Source: CBDCVO01 sp965223085 (GTDB lineage: Bacteria; Pseudomonadota; Gammaproteobacteria; Ga0077536). From it: DNA of 64,000 bases. This document shows, in pieces, positions 1 to 9,035 of this stretch. The first letter of the stretch is position 1; each line of letters starts with the position of its first letter. A program made the position numbers and the translations under genes. Below the pieces are notes generated by a model, which was given only the letters and a program-made list of their open reading frames with translations, was not told the DNA's origin and searched no databases. The DNA is taken from NCBI GenBank assembly GCA_965223085.1, contig OZ244981.1, positions 1,488,001 to 1,552,000 on the forward strand. Direction: 5' to 3'.

Positions 1-1
1 G

Positions 2-1135
2 CTATCGCTAGTCTATGTCTTGGCAATGGCTTTGACTTATGCAGCCCTCGGCGTGATTGCGGGGCGTTTTGGGCAAAACCTGCAAATTTTGTTTCAACAC
101 CCGTTGGCGATTGTGAGTTTCGCGGCAGTGTTTGTCTTGTTTGCGCTCGCGATGTTTGGGTTTTTCACCCTGCAAATTCCCGCACCGGTGCAATCTCGCC
201 TCGATCGCTTGAGTCGTTCGCAGCGCGGCGGTACCGCGGTCGGCGTGGCTTTAATGGGCGTGCTCGCCACCGTTATCGTTGGGCCGTGTGTCGTGCCGCC
301 GCTTGCCGGCGCATTAGTTTATTTATCCCAACAAGGCGATCCCTTGGTCGGCGGGGCGGCGCTGTTTGCGATGGGTTTGGGCATGGGTACGCCGCTGCTT
401 CTTATCGGCGCCTCGGCGGGTCGCTACCTGCCACGCGCGGGCGCATGGATGGAGCGCATCAAATGGTTTTTTGGCGTGATCTTTTTGGGTTTAGCGATTT
501 GGTTTCTCGCACGAGTATTGCCGGGACCCTTAAGCTTGATGTTGTGGGCCTTATTGTTGATCGCCGTGGCGGTGTATTTAGGGGCACTCGATCGCCTCTC
601 GCAAACCGCCTCAGGGTGGTCGCGCTTGGCGCGTGGCTTTGGCGTCGCGGTGCTGTGCTACGGGATTGTGTTGATCGTCGGCGCCGCGGCAGGTGCCGAC
701 GATCCGCTCGCACCCTTAGCGCCGCTGGCTGGCACCCGTAGCGGGATCGCGGCTACCGATGAGCTCGATGCGCGCCCCCGCGGTTTTACGGCCGTGAAAG
801 GCAGTACCGATCTCGAAGCACAGCTCGCATCTGCAGGGCGTCCTGCACTGTTGGACTTCTATGCGGATTGGTGCATCGAATGCAAGCACCTCGAGCGCCG
901 TACGTTTACCGATCGGCGTGTCCAAGCAGCGCTCGGCGATATCGTCTTGCTGCGCGCGGACATCACCGCATACGACGCCCAAGATCAGGCGCTATTGAAG
1001 CGTTTTGATCTCTTCGGTCCACCGGCGGTGTTGTTCTTCGACGCCGACGGTCGCGAACAGCGTCACCGCCGTGTGCTCGGCTACGTCCCCCCCGAAAAAT
1101 TCATCGCGCATCTGAGCGCGAACGATATGCCGTGA
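2..1135 (+). CDS. dsbD: Thiol:disulfide interchange protein DsbD, C-terminal part (5' end outside window)
   Basis: The reading frame is open from the first bases of the window, so the N-terminal periplasmic domain and first membrane helices are missing. What remains is a set of hydrophobic helices, a proline-flanked membrane cysteine (GPCVVPP, about residue 90 of the visible part) matching the second redox cysteine of the DsbD membrane domain, and a C-terminal thioredoxin-like domain with WCIEC at about residue 284. In the family, electrons pass from cytoplasmic thioredoxin through the membrane cysteines to the C-terminal domain and on to periplasmic substrates such as DsbC or cytochrome c maturation proteins. 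It overlaps the next gene by 4 bases (GTGA), so the two are probably co-translated. Confidence 0.93.
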   Translation, partial: LSLVYVLAMALTYAALGVIAGRFGQNLQILFQHPLAIVSFAAVFVLFALAMFGFFTLQIPAPVQSRLDRLSRSQRGGTAVGVALMGVLATVIVGPCVVPPLAGALVYLSQQGDPLVGGAALFAMGLGMGTPLLLIGASAGRYLPRAGAWMERIKWFFGVIFLGLAIWFLARVLPGPLSLMLWALLLIAVAVYLGALDRLSQTASGWSRLARGFGVAVLCYGIVLIVGAAAGADDPLAPLAPLAGTRSGIAATDELDARPRGFTAVKGSTDLEAQLASAGRPALLDFYADWCIECKHLERRTFTDRRVQAALGDIVLLRADITAYDAQDQALLKRFDLFGPPAVLFFDADGREQRHRRVLGYVPPEKFIAHLSANDMP

Positions 1136-1701
1136 TCCAGCCGCGGTTTGCAAGATGGTTACTGCTAGGCACCTTAGCGGGCGTCGCAGCGGGGGCCGGG
1201 TATGTCGTCGGCGAACGGCGCGACTCCGCGATCCCTGAAGCCCCGCACGGCGTCGCCGCGTCGCAAAATCCACATGCTAGCAACGTGCACACCTGGCGCT
1301 TGCCGGACAGCGCGGGGGTGGAGCGCGACTTCGCGCAATGGCGCGGCCAGGTCTTGGTGCTGAATTTTTGGGCTACTTGGTGTTCGCCGTGCATTCAAGA
1401 AATCGCTGGATTCGTTGAACTGCAGCACGAATACCAAGACCGCGGACTGCAAATCGTCGGCGTGGCGTTCGACGAAGCCGACGCGGTCGCAACATTCGCT
1501 CGTCGCCGGGGGGTTAACTATCCGATGTTGCTCGCTCCCGAGCGCGGCTTGGCGTTGATGGCAGCCCTAGGTAACGACATCGGTGGTTTACCGTTTACGG
1601 CGGTTTTTGACCGCGAAGGCCGCTTGTTGCAGATCCGCAAAGGTCCCTGGACCAAGGCGCAGGCCGCTGCGGCTGTAACACCGTTACTGTCGTTAAACTA
1701 A
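1132..1701 (+). CDS. TlpA/ResA-like membrane-anchored thioredoxin family protein
   Basis: This 189-residue protein has an N-terminal hydrophobic anchor (about residues 8-26) followed by a thioredoxin/peroxiredoxin-like domain. The active site WCSPC lies at residues 83-87 inside a typical FWATWC context, and a cis-proline segment (GGLPFTAV) follows near residue 150. Such proteins reduce disulfides in the periplasm, often for cytochrome c maturation. The GTG start overlaps the dsbD stop, suggesting DsbD supplies its electrons. The specific partner cannot be read from the sequence. Confidence 0.85.
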   Translation: MIQPRFARWLLLGTLAGVAAGAGYVVGERRDSAIPEAPHGVAASQNPHASNVHTWRLPDSAGVERDFAQWRGQVLVLNFWATWCSPCIQEIAGFVELQHEYQDRGLQIVGVAFDEADAVATFARRRGVNYPMLLAPERGLALMAALGNDIGGLPFTAVFDREGRLLQIRKGPWTKAQAAAAVTPLLSLN

Positions 1702-1780
1702 TCTAATTTCGTCGAATGAGACGGCAATTGTCGCGAAAGCGTGCTAACATCGCTGCTTCGAAAATTTCCGATAGCAGCTC

Positions 1781-2224
1781 ATGGCGCGCCTCCTGCTGAT
1801 TAATGGTCCTAATCTGAACTTGCTCGGCAGCCGCGAACCGGCGACCTACGGCCGTCGCAGCCTGGCAGAAGTCGAAACGGCGGTAGTGGCGCAAGCGCGC
1901 ACCGCGGGTCATGAGCTGATGTGCTTTCAGAGCAACGCGGAGCACGAACTTATCGACCGCATTCATGTGGCCCGTGCCGAAGGAGTCGCCTTTATGGTGA
2001 TCAATCCGGGCGCTTATACCCACACCAGCATCGCTCTGCGGGACGCCTTGCTCGGCGTGGCGATCCCGTTTATCGAAGTTCACATATCGAATATCTATGC
2101 GCGCGAGGCGTTTCGGCAACATTCGTATTTGTCTGATATTGCTGTCGGCATTATTAGTGGTTTGGGTGTTAGTGGCTACCAACTTGCGATCGATGCGATC
2201 AGCGAGCGTCTCGCAGCCCACTGA
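1781..2224 (+). CDS. aroQ: Type II 3-dehydroquinate dehydratase
   Basis: The 147-residue length and motifs are those of the small dodecameric type II enzyme, which dehydrates 3-dehydroquinate to 3-dehydroshikimate in the shikimate pathway. Visible are the N-terminal NGPNLNLLGSREP segment, the INPGAYTHTS segment carrying active-site residues, and EVHISN near residue 100. It sits just upstream of accB-accC, an arrangement common in gammaproteobacteria. The ATG at 1781 gives the canonical N-terminus. Confidence 0.96.
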   Translation: MARLLLINGPNLNLLGSREPATYGRRSLAEVETAVVAQARTAGHELMCFQSNAEHELIDRIHVARAEGVAFMVINPGAYTHTSIALRDALLGVAIPFIEVHISNIYAREAFRQHSYLSDIAVGIISGLGVSGYQLAIDAISERLAAH

Positions 2225-2252
2225 GCTCACGACCGGGGAAGGCAGGTGTTAG

Positions 2253-2702
2253 ATGGATATCCGCAAAGTTAAAAAGCTCATTGAACTACTCGAAGAATCG
2301 GGTATTGCTGAGATCGAAATCAAAGAAGGCGAAGAAGCGGTGCGGATTTCGCGCTACGGCGCTGCTGAACCACCCGCGGCGAACAGCGGGGCGGTGGGTA
2401 GTGCGGCGGCCGCAGCACCTGCGGGTGTAGAACACGTCACTGCTCACGCCGAACCACCGACGTCCAATGAACAGGTCGTGGTCGCACCAATGGTCGGCAC
2501 GTTCTATACATCGCCTTCCCACGATAGCCCCCCGTTCGTGGCCGTGGGACACAAGGTCGCCGAGGGGGATACGCTGTGCATTATCGAGGCAATGAAAATA
2601 ATGAACCCCATCGAGGCCGATCGCGCCGGCACAGTACGTTCCGTACTGGCCGATAATGGCCAACCGGTCGAATATGGGCAACCGCTCTTTGTGATCGAAT
2701 AA
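2253..2702 (+). CDS. accB: Biotin carboxyl carrier protein of acetyl-CoA carboxylase
   Basis: AccB carries biotin between the biotin carboxylase and carboxyltransferase halves of acetyl-CoA carboxylase, the committed step of fatty acid synthesis. The protein has the usual N-terminal helix region (MDIRKVKKLIELLEESG), an Ala/Pro-rich linker at about residues 37-70, and a C-terminal biotinyl domain with EAMKIMN. Lys115 in that motif is the predicted biotinylation site. The 149-residue length is typical. A purine-rich ribosome site (GGGGAAGGCAG) lies upstream. accC follows after 10 bases. Confidence 0.97.
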   Translation: MDIRKVKKLIELLEESGIAEIEIKEGEEAVRISRYGAAEPPAANSGAVGSAAAAAPAGVEHVTAHAEPPTSNEQVVVAPMVGTFYTSPSHDSPPFVAVGHKVAEGDTLCIIEAMKIMNPIEADRAGTVRSVLADNGQPVEYGQPLFVIE

Positions 2703-2712
2703 GCACCGCGAT

Positions 2713-4056
2713 ATGTTCGCAAAAATCGTCATCGCGAATCGCGGCGAGATCGCGCTGCGCATACTCCGCGCGTGTCGCGAACTCGGCATCAAAACCGTCG
2801 CGGTCCATTCGACCGTGGATCGTGATCTGAAACATGTGCGTTTAGCTGACGAGTCGGTTTGCATTGGGCCGCCACCACCAGCAGCGAGTTATCTGAACAT
2901 TCCCGCCGTGATCAGTGCCGCGGAAGTAACCGATGCCGTCGCGATCCATCCGGGTTATGGGTTCTTAGCCGAAAATGCCGATTTCGCCGAACGCGTCGAG
3001 CACAGTGGTTTTGTCTTCATCGGGCCGCGTCCGGAGACGATTCGGCTAATGGGCGACAAACTGAATGCGATCAAAACGATGCGCGCGGTCGGGATCCCCT
3101 GCGTGCCGGGTTCGGGTACGGCCCTAGGCGACGACGCGAGCGCTAATGCGCGGATGGCGCGCGAAATCGGTTATCCCGTCATTATCAAAGCTTCCGGCGG
3201 GGGCGGCGGGCGCGGGATGCGCGTTGTGCACCACGAAGCCTCGGTCAAGAGCGCTGTTACGCTCACGCGACAGGAAGCATTGGCAGCGTTTCAGAACGAC
3301 GCGGTATACATGGAAAAATGCTTGCAGCGTCCGCGCCACATCGAATTCCAAGTGCTCGCCGATGCGCACGGGCGGGCAGTGCACCTCGGTGAGCGCGATT
3401 GCTCCATGCAACGACGGCACCAAAAAGTCCTCGAAGAAGCACCGGCGCCCGGTTTATCACCCGAGATCCGCGCAGAAATGGGTCAGCGTTGCGTTGAGGC
3501 CTGCTTGAAAATCGGTTATCGAGGTGCGGGCACGTTCGAGTTTCTCTACGAAGATGGGCAGTTCTATTTCATTGAAATGAACACCCGCATCCAGGTCGAA
3601 CATCCCGTTACTGAATGCGTCACGGGCATCGATCTCGTGCACGAGCAGATCCGCATCGCGGCCGGAGAACCGCTGTCATTCTCGCAAGAAGACGTCGTGC
3701 TCCGCGGACATGCGATCGAGTGCCGCATCAATGCTGAGGACGCCCGCACGTTTCAGCCGTCACCCGGCGTGGTATCCTTATTTCACGCGCCGGGCGGGCC
3801 GGGCGTGCGCGTCGATTCTCATCTCTATGACGGTTATCTCGTGCCGCCGTATTATGATTCTTTGATTGCCAAGCTTATTATCCACGGCGCGGATCGCGAT
3901 GCCGCACGCGCGCGCATGTCTGGCGCGTTGCTGGAAATGGTAGTCGATGGCATTGAAACGAATATTAATTTGCATCGTGACTTGTTCCACGACGCCGCGT
4001 TTACCGCTGGCGGTACAGATATTCATTACTTAGAGCAACGACTCGAGAATGAGTAA
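2713..4056 (+). CDS. accC: Acetyl-CoA carboxylase, biotin carboxylase subunit
   Basis: This subunit carboxylates AccB-bound biotin with ATP and bicarbonate. At 447 residues it matches the family. It has the N-terminal biotin carboxylase fold (KIVIANRGEIALRILRA), an ATP-grasp glycine loop (KASGGGGGRGMR, about residues 159-170), the HIEFQVL and RDCSMQRRHQKV motifs, and the catalytic FIEMNTRIQVEHPVTE segment near residue 287. It directly follows accB and is surely in the same operon. Confidence 0.98.
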   Translation: MFAKIVIANRGEIALRILRACRELGIKTVAVHSTVDRDLKHVRLADESVCIGPPPPAASYLNIPAVISAAEVTDAVAIHPGYGFLAENADFAERVEHSGFVFIGPRPETIRLMGDKLNAIKTMRAVGIPCVPGSGTALGDDASANARMAREIGYPVIIKASGGGGGRGMRVVHHEASVKSAVTLTRQEALAAFQNDAVYMEKCLQRPRHIEFQVLADAHGRAVHLGERDCSMQRRHQKVLEEAPAPGLSPEIRAEMGQRCVEACLKIGYRGAGTFEFLYEDGQFYFIEMNTRIQVEHPVTECVTGIDLVHEQIRIAAGEPLSFSQEDVVLRGHAIECRINAEDARTFQPSPGVVSLFHAPGGPGVRVDSHLYDGYLVPPYYDSLIAKLIIHGADRDAARARMSGALLEMVVDGIETNINLHRDLFHDAAFTAGGTDIHYLEQRLENE

Positions 4057-4113
4057 GCGCGCAGTTCGCTAGCCGTTACAACACCGGCCAGCGTGGAACG
4101 TCAACAGACCCGA

Positions 4114-4998
4114 ATGTCGCAGGCGTGGATCACGATAGCGTTTACGGTTGCAGACGTGGACGTCCCTGTGCTTGAAGATGCGTTGGTGGCCGCGGGCGCG
4201 CAATCCGTTTCCTGTCATGCGGCGCATGCGACACCCCTTTTTCACGACCCAGATGCGACCGACACGGCGTTGTGGCCACTATGCGTTGTGCAAGGTTTGT
4301 TTGCGTCAAACTGTGAGCGAGCTGTGGTCAGGCATGCTGTTGATGCTAGCGGTATCCGGTATCACGCCACCCGCTGCACGGAGCTCGCCGAGCGCGCGTG
4401 GCACACAGCGTGGCGTGAGCATTTCAAACCTATTTGTTTCGGCCCTGGCTTATGGATTTGCCCCAGTTGGGAATCCCCGCCACCCGGCCGTCTGTGCGTG
4501 ATACTCGATCCGGGTATGGCGTTCGGCACCGGTGCGCATGCGACGACCGCGCTATGTCTAGAGTGGTTGGCCGGCGCGCGTCGCGTAGCGGGCCGACGTG
4601 TCTTGGATTATGGCTGTGGCTCGGGGGTGCTCGCGATCGTCGCGGCCTGTCTGGGAGCTACAGCGGTATCCGCACTCGATATTGATCCGGACGCGTTGGC
4701 CGCAACGTGCGCAAACGCTCACCGCAACAATTGTCACGGCGTGCAAATTTGCACGCCACAGGAACTCTCCCCGGGCCCCTTCGATGTTGTCATAGCCAAT
4801 CTACTATTGGCGCCGCTGCTCGAACTCGTGCCGCGTTTCGCCGCCTTAGTCAAACCCGGCGGCGAACTCGCTCTCGCCGGCGTTTTGAGCGACCAAGCGG
4901 AACCGTTACTGTCAGCTTACAGGCGCTACTTTGCACTGGACGTAACGGCGGTGCGGGATAATTGGGCTTTGTTAAGCGGTACTCGCCGTGATTATTGA
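4114..4998 (+). CDS. prmA: Ribosomal protein L11 methyltransferase
   Basis: PrmA trimethylates ribosomal protein L11 using S-adenosylmethionine. The C-terminal half holds the PrmA signature DPGMAFGTGAHATT, the SAM-binding loop VLDYGCGSGVLA, and VIANLLLAPL as the post-I motif. The N-terminal L11-recognition domain is more divergent. An in-frame GTG at 4093 would add seven residues, but ATG at 4114 gives MSQAWITIAF, like other PrmA N-termini, so I prefer it. It lies downstream of accC and upstream of the DUF3426 gene, as in many gammaproteobacteria. Confidence 0.94.
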   Translation: MSQAWITIAFTVADVDVPVLEDALVAAGAQSVSCHAAHATPLFHDPDATDTALWPLCVVQGLFASNCERAVVRHAVDASGIRYHATRCTELAERAWHTAWREHFKPICFGPGLWICPSWESPPPGRLCVILDPGMAFGTGAHATTALCLEWLAGARRVAGRRVLDYGCGSGVLAIVAACLGATAVSALDIDPDALAATCANAHRNNCHGVQICTPQELSPGPFDVVIANLLLAPLLELVPRFAALVKPGGELALAGVLSDQAEPLLSAYRRYFALDVTAVRDNWALLSGTRRDY

Positions 4999-5041
4999 GA
5001 GCACGTTGGGCCGCTAATCGATCGAGTATATAGTTTCAGCA

Positions 5042-5785
5042 ATGTTGACCCGATGCACCCACTGTAAGGCGGTTTTTCGCGTCTACGCGGACCAGCTGCG
5101 CGCTGCGCAATGTTTTGCGCGGTGCGGCGAATGTGGTGCCCAATTCGATACCTTGCTTAACTTGATCGACGAACCAGTGGCATTGACGGATGATGCCCAT
5201 GATAACGACAACGCGGAACAAACCCCTAGTGATGTGGCTGTTACTGCACAAGGCGAAGCGGTACCGGCAATATTGCGCGCCGATTTCGATGCCTTAACGC
5301 GCGCTTCGCGAAGACCGCAACGATATGCTTGGGCGTCGTTGTTGGTGATGGCCCTGTTGGCGTTGTTAGTACAAGTTGCTTGGGATAAACGCAGCGCGAT
5401 GTTTGTACGTTTTCCTGCAACAAAAACCGCGATGAAATTTGTGTGTCGGTTCGTGGGTTGCGATGTGCGCGCACCATTGTTACCCGCCGACGTTGAGCTT
5501 GCGGCTCGTGATGTGCGTGAACACCCACAATTTCAAGACGCACTGCTCGTTAACGCGACGTTAATAAGTCGCGCACGCGCTCACGCGCGTTTCCCGACGA
5601 TCGAACTAAGGTTTCACGACGCGCGCGGTGGCATAGTGGGCGCACGGCGTTTCGCCCCCCACGAATACCTCGATCAAAGCATCGATGTCGGTCGCGGTAT
5701 GAGTCCTGCGCAACCCGTGCACGTCGTGCTCGAAATAGCAAGCCCGCGCGGCGGCGCGGATAGCTTTGCATTCGAATTTTACTAG
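5042..5785 (+). CDS. DUF3426 zinc-ribbon membrane protein
   Basis: The 247-residue protein starts with an MJ0042-type zinc ribbon (Cys5, Cys8, Cys28, Cys31), then an acidic linker, one transmembrane helix at about residues 95-112, and a C-terminal domain typical of DUF3426 proteins, probably periplasmic. Its function is unknown. The position between prmA and dusB-fis is conserved in gammaproteobacteria and supports the family assignment. Confidence 0.85.
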   Translation: MLTRCTHCKAVFRVYADQLRAAQCFARCGECGAQFDTLLNLIDEPVALTDDAHDNDNAEQTPSDVAVTAQGEAVPAILRADFDALTRASRRPQRYAWASLLVMALLALLVQVAWDKRSAMFVRFPATKTAMKFVCRFVGCDVRAPLLPADVELAARDVREHPQFQDALLVNATLISRARAHARFPTIELRFHDARGGIVGARRFAPHEYLDQSIDVGRGMSPAQPVHVVLEIASPRGGADSFAFEFY

Positions 5786-6000
5786 GAGAGTTTACGCACT
5801 AAAAAATTTTTGTGCCAAGCCGACTTTCGCGTAGCGAGCTGAGGCGTTATTATCGTTGTGCGGCGATGCGGAGCGTTGTACGCAGTGGGGACTTCAGCGG
5901 TTCTTAACACGCATTTAAAACATCAAACTCGGCGTTTGCGGACTAGATATTAGCTCAACTACTGCACGATCGAGTTATTTCGCCCAGGGAGAATGTTTCG

Positions 6001-6987
6001 TTGATACCTCTCGGATCTCAGCGCATTGGTCGAGTCGTTGCGCTGGCCCCTATGGCAGGCATTACCGATCGAGTTTTTCGTGCTATTTGCCGTCGCTACG
6101 GCGCAGATTTCGCCGTCACCGAAATGACGTCTTGCGTGCCTACATTGCGCGCGTGTACAGACAAGAGACGTCGTTTAGATATTAGTGCTGACGAGGCGCC
6201 ACGTGTGGTGCAAATCGCCGGCGGCGAAGCACGCTTTATGGCCGCGGCGGCGCGTGACGCAGAACAGGCGGGTGCGCAAGTCATCGATATCAACATGGGG
6301 TGTCCGGCTAAAAAAGTCTGTAAGCGTTTCGCTGGCGCAGCATTGCTACGTGACGAAATCTTAGTCGCGCAGATCATCGCGGCAGTGGTCGCCGCAGTGA
6401 GTGTGCCGGTCACGTTGAAAATGCGCACTGGGTGGGACACGCGTAGCCGCAATGCGCTAAGGATTGCGACCATTGCGGAAGATTTGGGCGTTTCCCAACT
6501 GGTGGTGCACGGGCGCTCGCGCGCCTGTAGCTATCAACAAACAGCGGAATACGACACCATCGCAGCCGTCGTGGAGCGGGTCTCCATTCCAGTGCTCGCC
6601 AATGGTGATATCGATGGGCCCCGCAAAGCCGCCCAAATCATCGCGCACACCGGCGCCTATGGGGTCATGATCGGTCGCGCGGCCTGTGGAGATCCGTGGA
6701 TATTTGCGCGCTTGCGGCGTTTTCTAGATACGCAGCTAGAAACGCCCTCTCCCAGCACTACCGAGGTGGTGGCGTTAATGCACGCGCATGTTGCTCAGCT
6801 ACATGGTTTCTACGGCGACGCGTTAGGGGTTCGCTACGCACGCAAACACGTTAGCTACTATGCGAGCCGCTTAGGAGGACGTAAGAGTTCCTGGTGCCAA
6901 CGCTTTATGCGTCTCACCGACGCGGCCCATCAATGTGACTTTCTCCAGCATCTTCAAGCGAATGCTTGTGAGGAAATGGCGGCATGA
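6001..6987 (+). CDS. dusB: tRNA-dihydrouridine synthase B
   Basis: DusB reduces a uridine in the D-loop of tRNAs using FMN and NADPH. The sequence shows the TIM-barrel flavin enzyme motifs APMAGITDRVFR at the N-terminus, INMGCPAKKVCK with the catalytic cysteine, LKMRTGW, and VLANGDID plus GVMIGRAACGDPW for phosphate binding. The start is TTG at 6001, supported by GGGAG at 5987-5991. fis overlaps its last bases, and the dusB-fis pair is an operon mark of gammaproteobacteria. The 215 bases upstream are gene-free and probably hold the growth-regulated promoter, but I cannot assign its elements. Confidence 0.96.
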   Translation: MIPLGSQRIGRVVALAPMAGITDRVFRAICRRYGADFAVTEMTSCVPTLRACTDKRRRLDISADEAPRVVQIAGGEARFMAAAARDAEQAGAQVIDINMGCPAKKVCKRFAGAALLRDEILVAQIIAAVVAAVSVPVTLKMRTGWDTRSRNALRIATIAEDLGVSQLVVHGRSRACSYQQTAEYDTIAAVVERVSIPVLANGDIDGPRKAAQIIAHTGAYGVMIGRAACGDPWIFARLRRFLDTQLETPSPSTTEVVALMHAHVAQLHGFYGDALGVRYARKHVSYYASRLGGRKSSWCQRFMRLTDAAHQCDFLQHLQANACEEMAA

Positions 6988-7274
6988 ATATAAAAGCAAC
7001 AAACGTAGCAGACTTTGTTTCCACGACGCCCCAAGTTCCGGCGCGCGACACGTTGGCGGTACACGTTCAACACGCATTGGAACGTTACTTCGAAGAACTC
7101 AATGGCCAAACGCCAAACCAGCTCTACACGCTTGTGCTGAGCGAAGTCGAACGACCGATGCTCGAGGTCGTCATGAAGCAGACGCGCGGCAACATTTCTA
7201 AAGCGGCGCAATACCTCGGCATGAATCGCGCAACGTTGCGGAAAAAACTCGAGAAGTACGGGTTGGATAATTGA
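6984..7274 (+). CDS. fis: DNA-binding protein Fis
   Basis: Fis is a nucleoid protein that bends DNA and regulates rRNA and many growth-phase genes. This 96-residue protein ends in the highly conserved helix-turn-helix (GNISKAAQYLGMNRATLRKK). The ATGA overlap with dusB indicates translational coupling. The N-terminal region before residue 30 is variable, as in other Fis proteins. Confidence 0.97.
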   Translation: MNIKATNVADFVSTTPQVPARDTLAVHVQHALERYFEELNGQTPNQLYTLVLSEVERPMLEVVMKQTRGNISKAAQYLGMNRATLRKKLEKYGLDN

Positions 7275-7325
7275 AAAATTTCGCAATGTTTGCACCGGGC
7301 ACGTGAGACGCTTAGACATTAAGCA

Positions 7326-8891
7326 GTGGAAAAAAATCGTCTCAATGTCTTAGTAAGCGTCTCGGATAAGCGCAAGCTCTCAGCCTTTGCGCAACAGCTA
7401 GCAGGCTTTGGTGCCCGTTTGCTGTCGACAGGCGGTACCGCGCGGACTTTGCGCGAGGCCGGTGTCGAAGTCACTGATGTCGCTACTTACACTGCCTCGC
7501 CCGAATTAATGGGTGGCCGCCTCAAGACCCTGCATCCGAAAATTCATGGTGGAATACTTGCGCGCCGTGCAGTAGATGAGGCCGCGCTGGCCGAACACGA
7601 TATCGAGCTTATCGATATGGTCGTGGTGAACCTCTATCCATTTGCACAGACGATTGCGCGTCCCGAGTGCACCTTGGCCGAGGCCATCGAAAATATCGAT
7701 ATCGGCGGGCCGACTATGGTCCGCGCGGCAGCCAAAAATCACGCGCGCGTGGTGGTGGTGGTAGACCCGAACGACTATGAGCGCGTTTTCGCAGCCTTGC
7801 AACAAGGTGAAGGTCGCGTCGATTCAAGCTTGCGTTTCGAGCTGGCGTGCAAAGCGTTCGCGCACACGGCGGACTACGATACGAGGATCGCGGCGTATTT
7901 GGGCGCTAAACAGACCTCGAGTGACATATTGCCCGCGACGTTTGCGCCGCTATTAGAACTGCGCGAACAGCTACGTTACGGCGAAAACCCACACCAACGC
8001 GCCGCGTTCTACGTCGAGGCGTCGCCGGCTCCCGGCACGATCGGGGCGGCCGAACAGATCCAGGGCAAAGCGCTCTCTTACAACAACATCGCTGATACCG
8101 ATGCTGCTTTAAATTGTGTGTGGGCGTTTGCGGCGCCAGCCTGCTGCATCGTCAAGCACGCAAATCCGTGCGGTGTTGCTACTGCATGCGAGCTTAATAG
8201 CGCCTACGCGCGCGCCTATGCAACGGATCCGACCTCGGCATTCGGTGGCATTATTGCGTTTAATCGACCCTTAGACGCGACGACTGCAGCCAGTGTCATC
8301 GAACAGCAATTTGTTGAAGTGATCGTTGCACCGGAGATTGAAGCGGTCGCACGCGACGTGTTAGCGCGTCGCGCTAAGCTGCGCGCATTGCAGGTTGGCT
8401 ACTACGGCGAGGATCGGCCGAGCCTCGATTACAAGCGCGTCGCGGGTGGTGTATTGGTGCAGGATCGCGACGCAGTGCATTGCACGCTTGGCGAGCACGA
8501 CCTCGAGCTGGTGACCCGGCGAAGCCTGTCGGCGGCGGAACGAGATGATCTTCTGTTCGCATGGCGCGTGGTCAAATGCGTGAAATCTAACGCCATCGTC
8601 TACGCCCGTGACGGCCAGACGATCGGGATCGGCGCTGGTCAAATGAGCCGCGTTGTAAGTGCCCGCATTGCGGCACTGAAAGCTGCGGATGCGGGTCTGC
8701 AGGTCGCCGGGGCCGTGATGGCATCCGATGCGTTTTTGCCTTTTCGCGATGGCATGGATGCGGCGGCAGAAGTGGGTATACGGGCAGTTATTCAACCTGG
8801 TGGCTCGCAGCGGGACGAGGAGGTGATTGCCGCTGCGGATGAGCATGGGATCGCGATGGCGTTCACGGGCATGCGGCATTTTCGCCACTAG
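7326..8891 (+). CDS. purH: Bifunctional AICAR transformylase / IMP cyclohydrolase
   Basis: PurH carries out the last two steps of IMP synthesis: formyl transfer to AICAR and ring closure. The 521 residues contain the N-terminal MGS-like cyclohydrolase domain (LLSTGGTARTLREAG, GGRLKTLHPKIHGG) and the C-terminal transformylase domain with the KHANPCGVA segment and FLPFRDG near the end. The start is GTG at 7326, 51 bases after fis. purD follows at a distance of 140 bases. Confidence 0.98.
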   Translation: MEKNRLNVLVSVSDKRKLSAFAQQLAGFGARLLSTGGTARTLREAGVEVTDVATYTASPELMGGRLKTLHPKIHGGILARRAVDEAALAEHDIELIDMVVVNLYPFAQTIARPECTLAEAIENIDIGGPTMVRAAAKNHARVVVVVDPNDYERVFAALQQGEGRVDSSLRFELACKAFAHTADYDTRIAAYLGAKQTSSDILPATFAPLLELREQLRYGENPHQRAAFYVEASPAPGTIGAAEQIQGKALSYNNIADTDAALNCVWAFAAPACCIVKHANPCGVATACELNSAYARAYATDPTSAFGGIIAFNRPLDATTAASVIEQQFVEVIVAPEIEAVARDVLARRAKLRALQVGYYGEDRPSLDYKRVAGGVLVQDRDAVHCTLGEHDLELVTRRSLSAAERDDLLFAWRVVKCVKSNAIVYARDGQTIGIGAGQMSRVVSARIAALKAADAGLQVAGAVMASDAFLPFRDGMDAAAEVGIRAVIQPGGSQRDEEVIAAADEHGIAMAFTGMRHFRH

Positions 8892-8957
8892 CCCGGATGT
8901 TGCACCAGGCGCTCGCCACGCTGTAGCGACTTGTTTGATGTAATAGGAGGTTATTCA

Positions 8958-9035
8958 TTGTTCGCTGGTGGTACATACGCGGTCCTCGCGCACTATCCAG
9001 GCGCGCCGTGTGTCGGACTTAGGCCTACCCAGTGA
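8958..9035 (+). CDS. Possible 25-codon leader ORF overlapping the purD start
   Basis: A strong ribosome-binding site (AGGAGG, 8945-8950) stands 7 bases before a TTG codon that opens a 25-codon frame. Its TGA stop (9033-9035) overlaps the GTG start of purD in the arrangement GTGA. purD has no comparable ribosome site of its own, so translation of this short frame could feed ribosomes onto purD. Whether the peptide itself matters is unknown. It has no repeated codon run typical of attenuation leaders. Confidence 0.35.
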   Translation: MFAGGTYAVLAHYPGAPCVGLRPTQ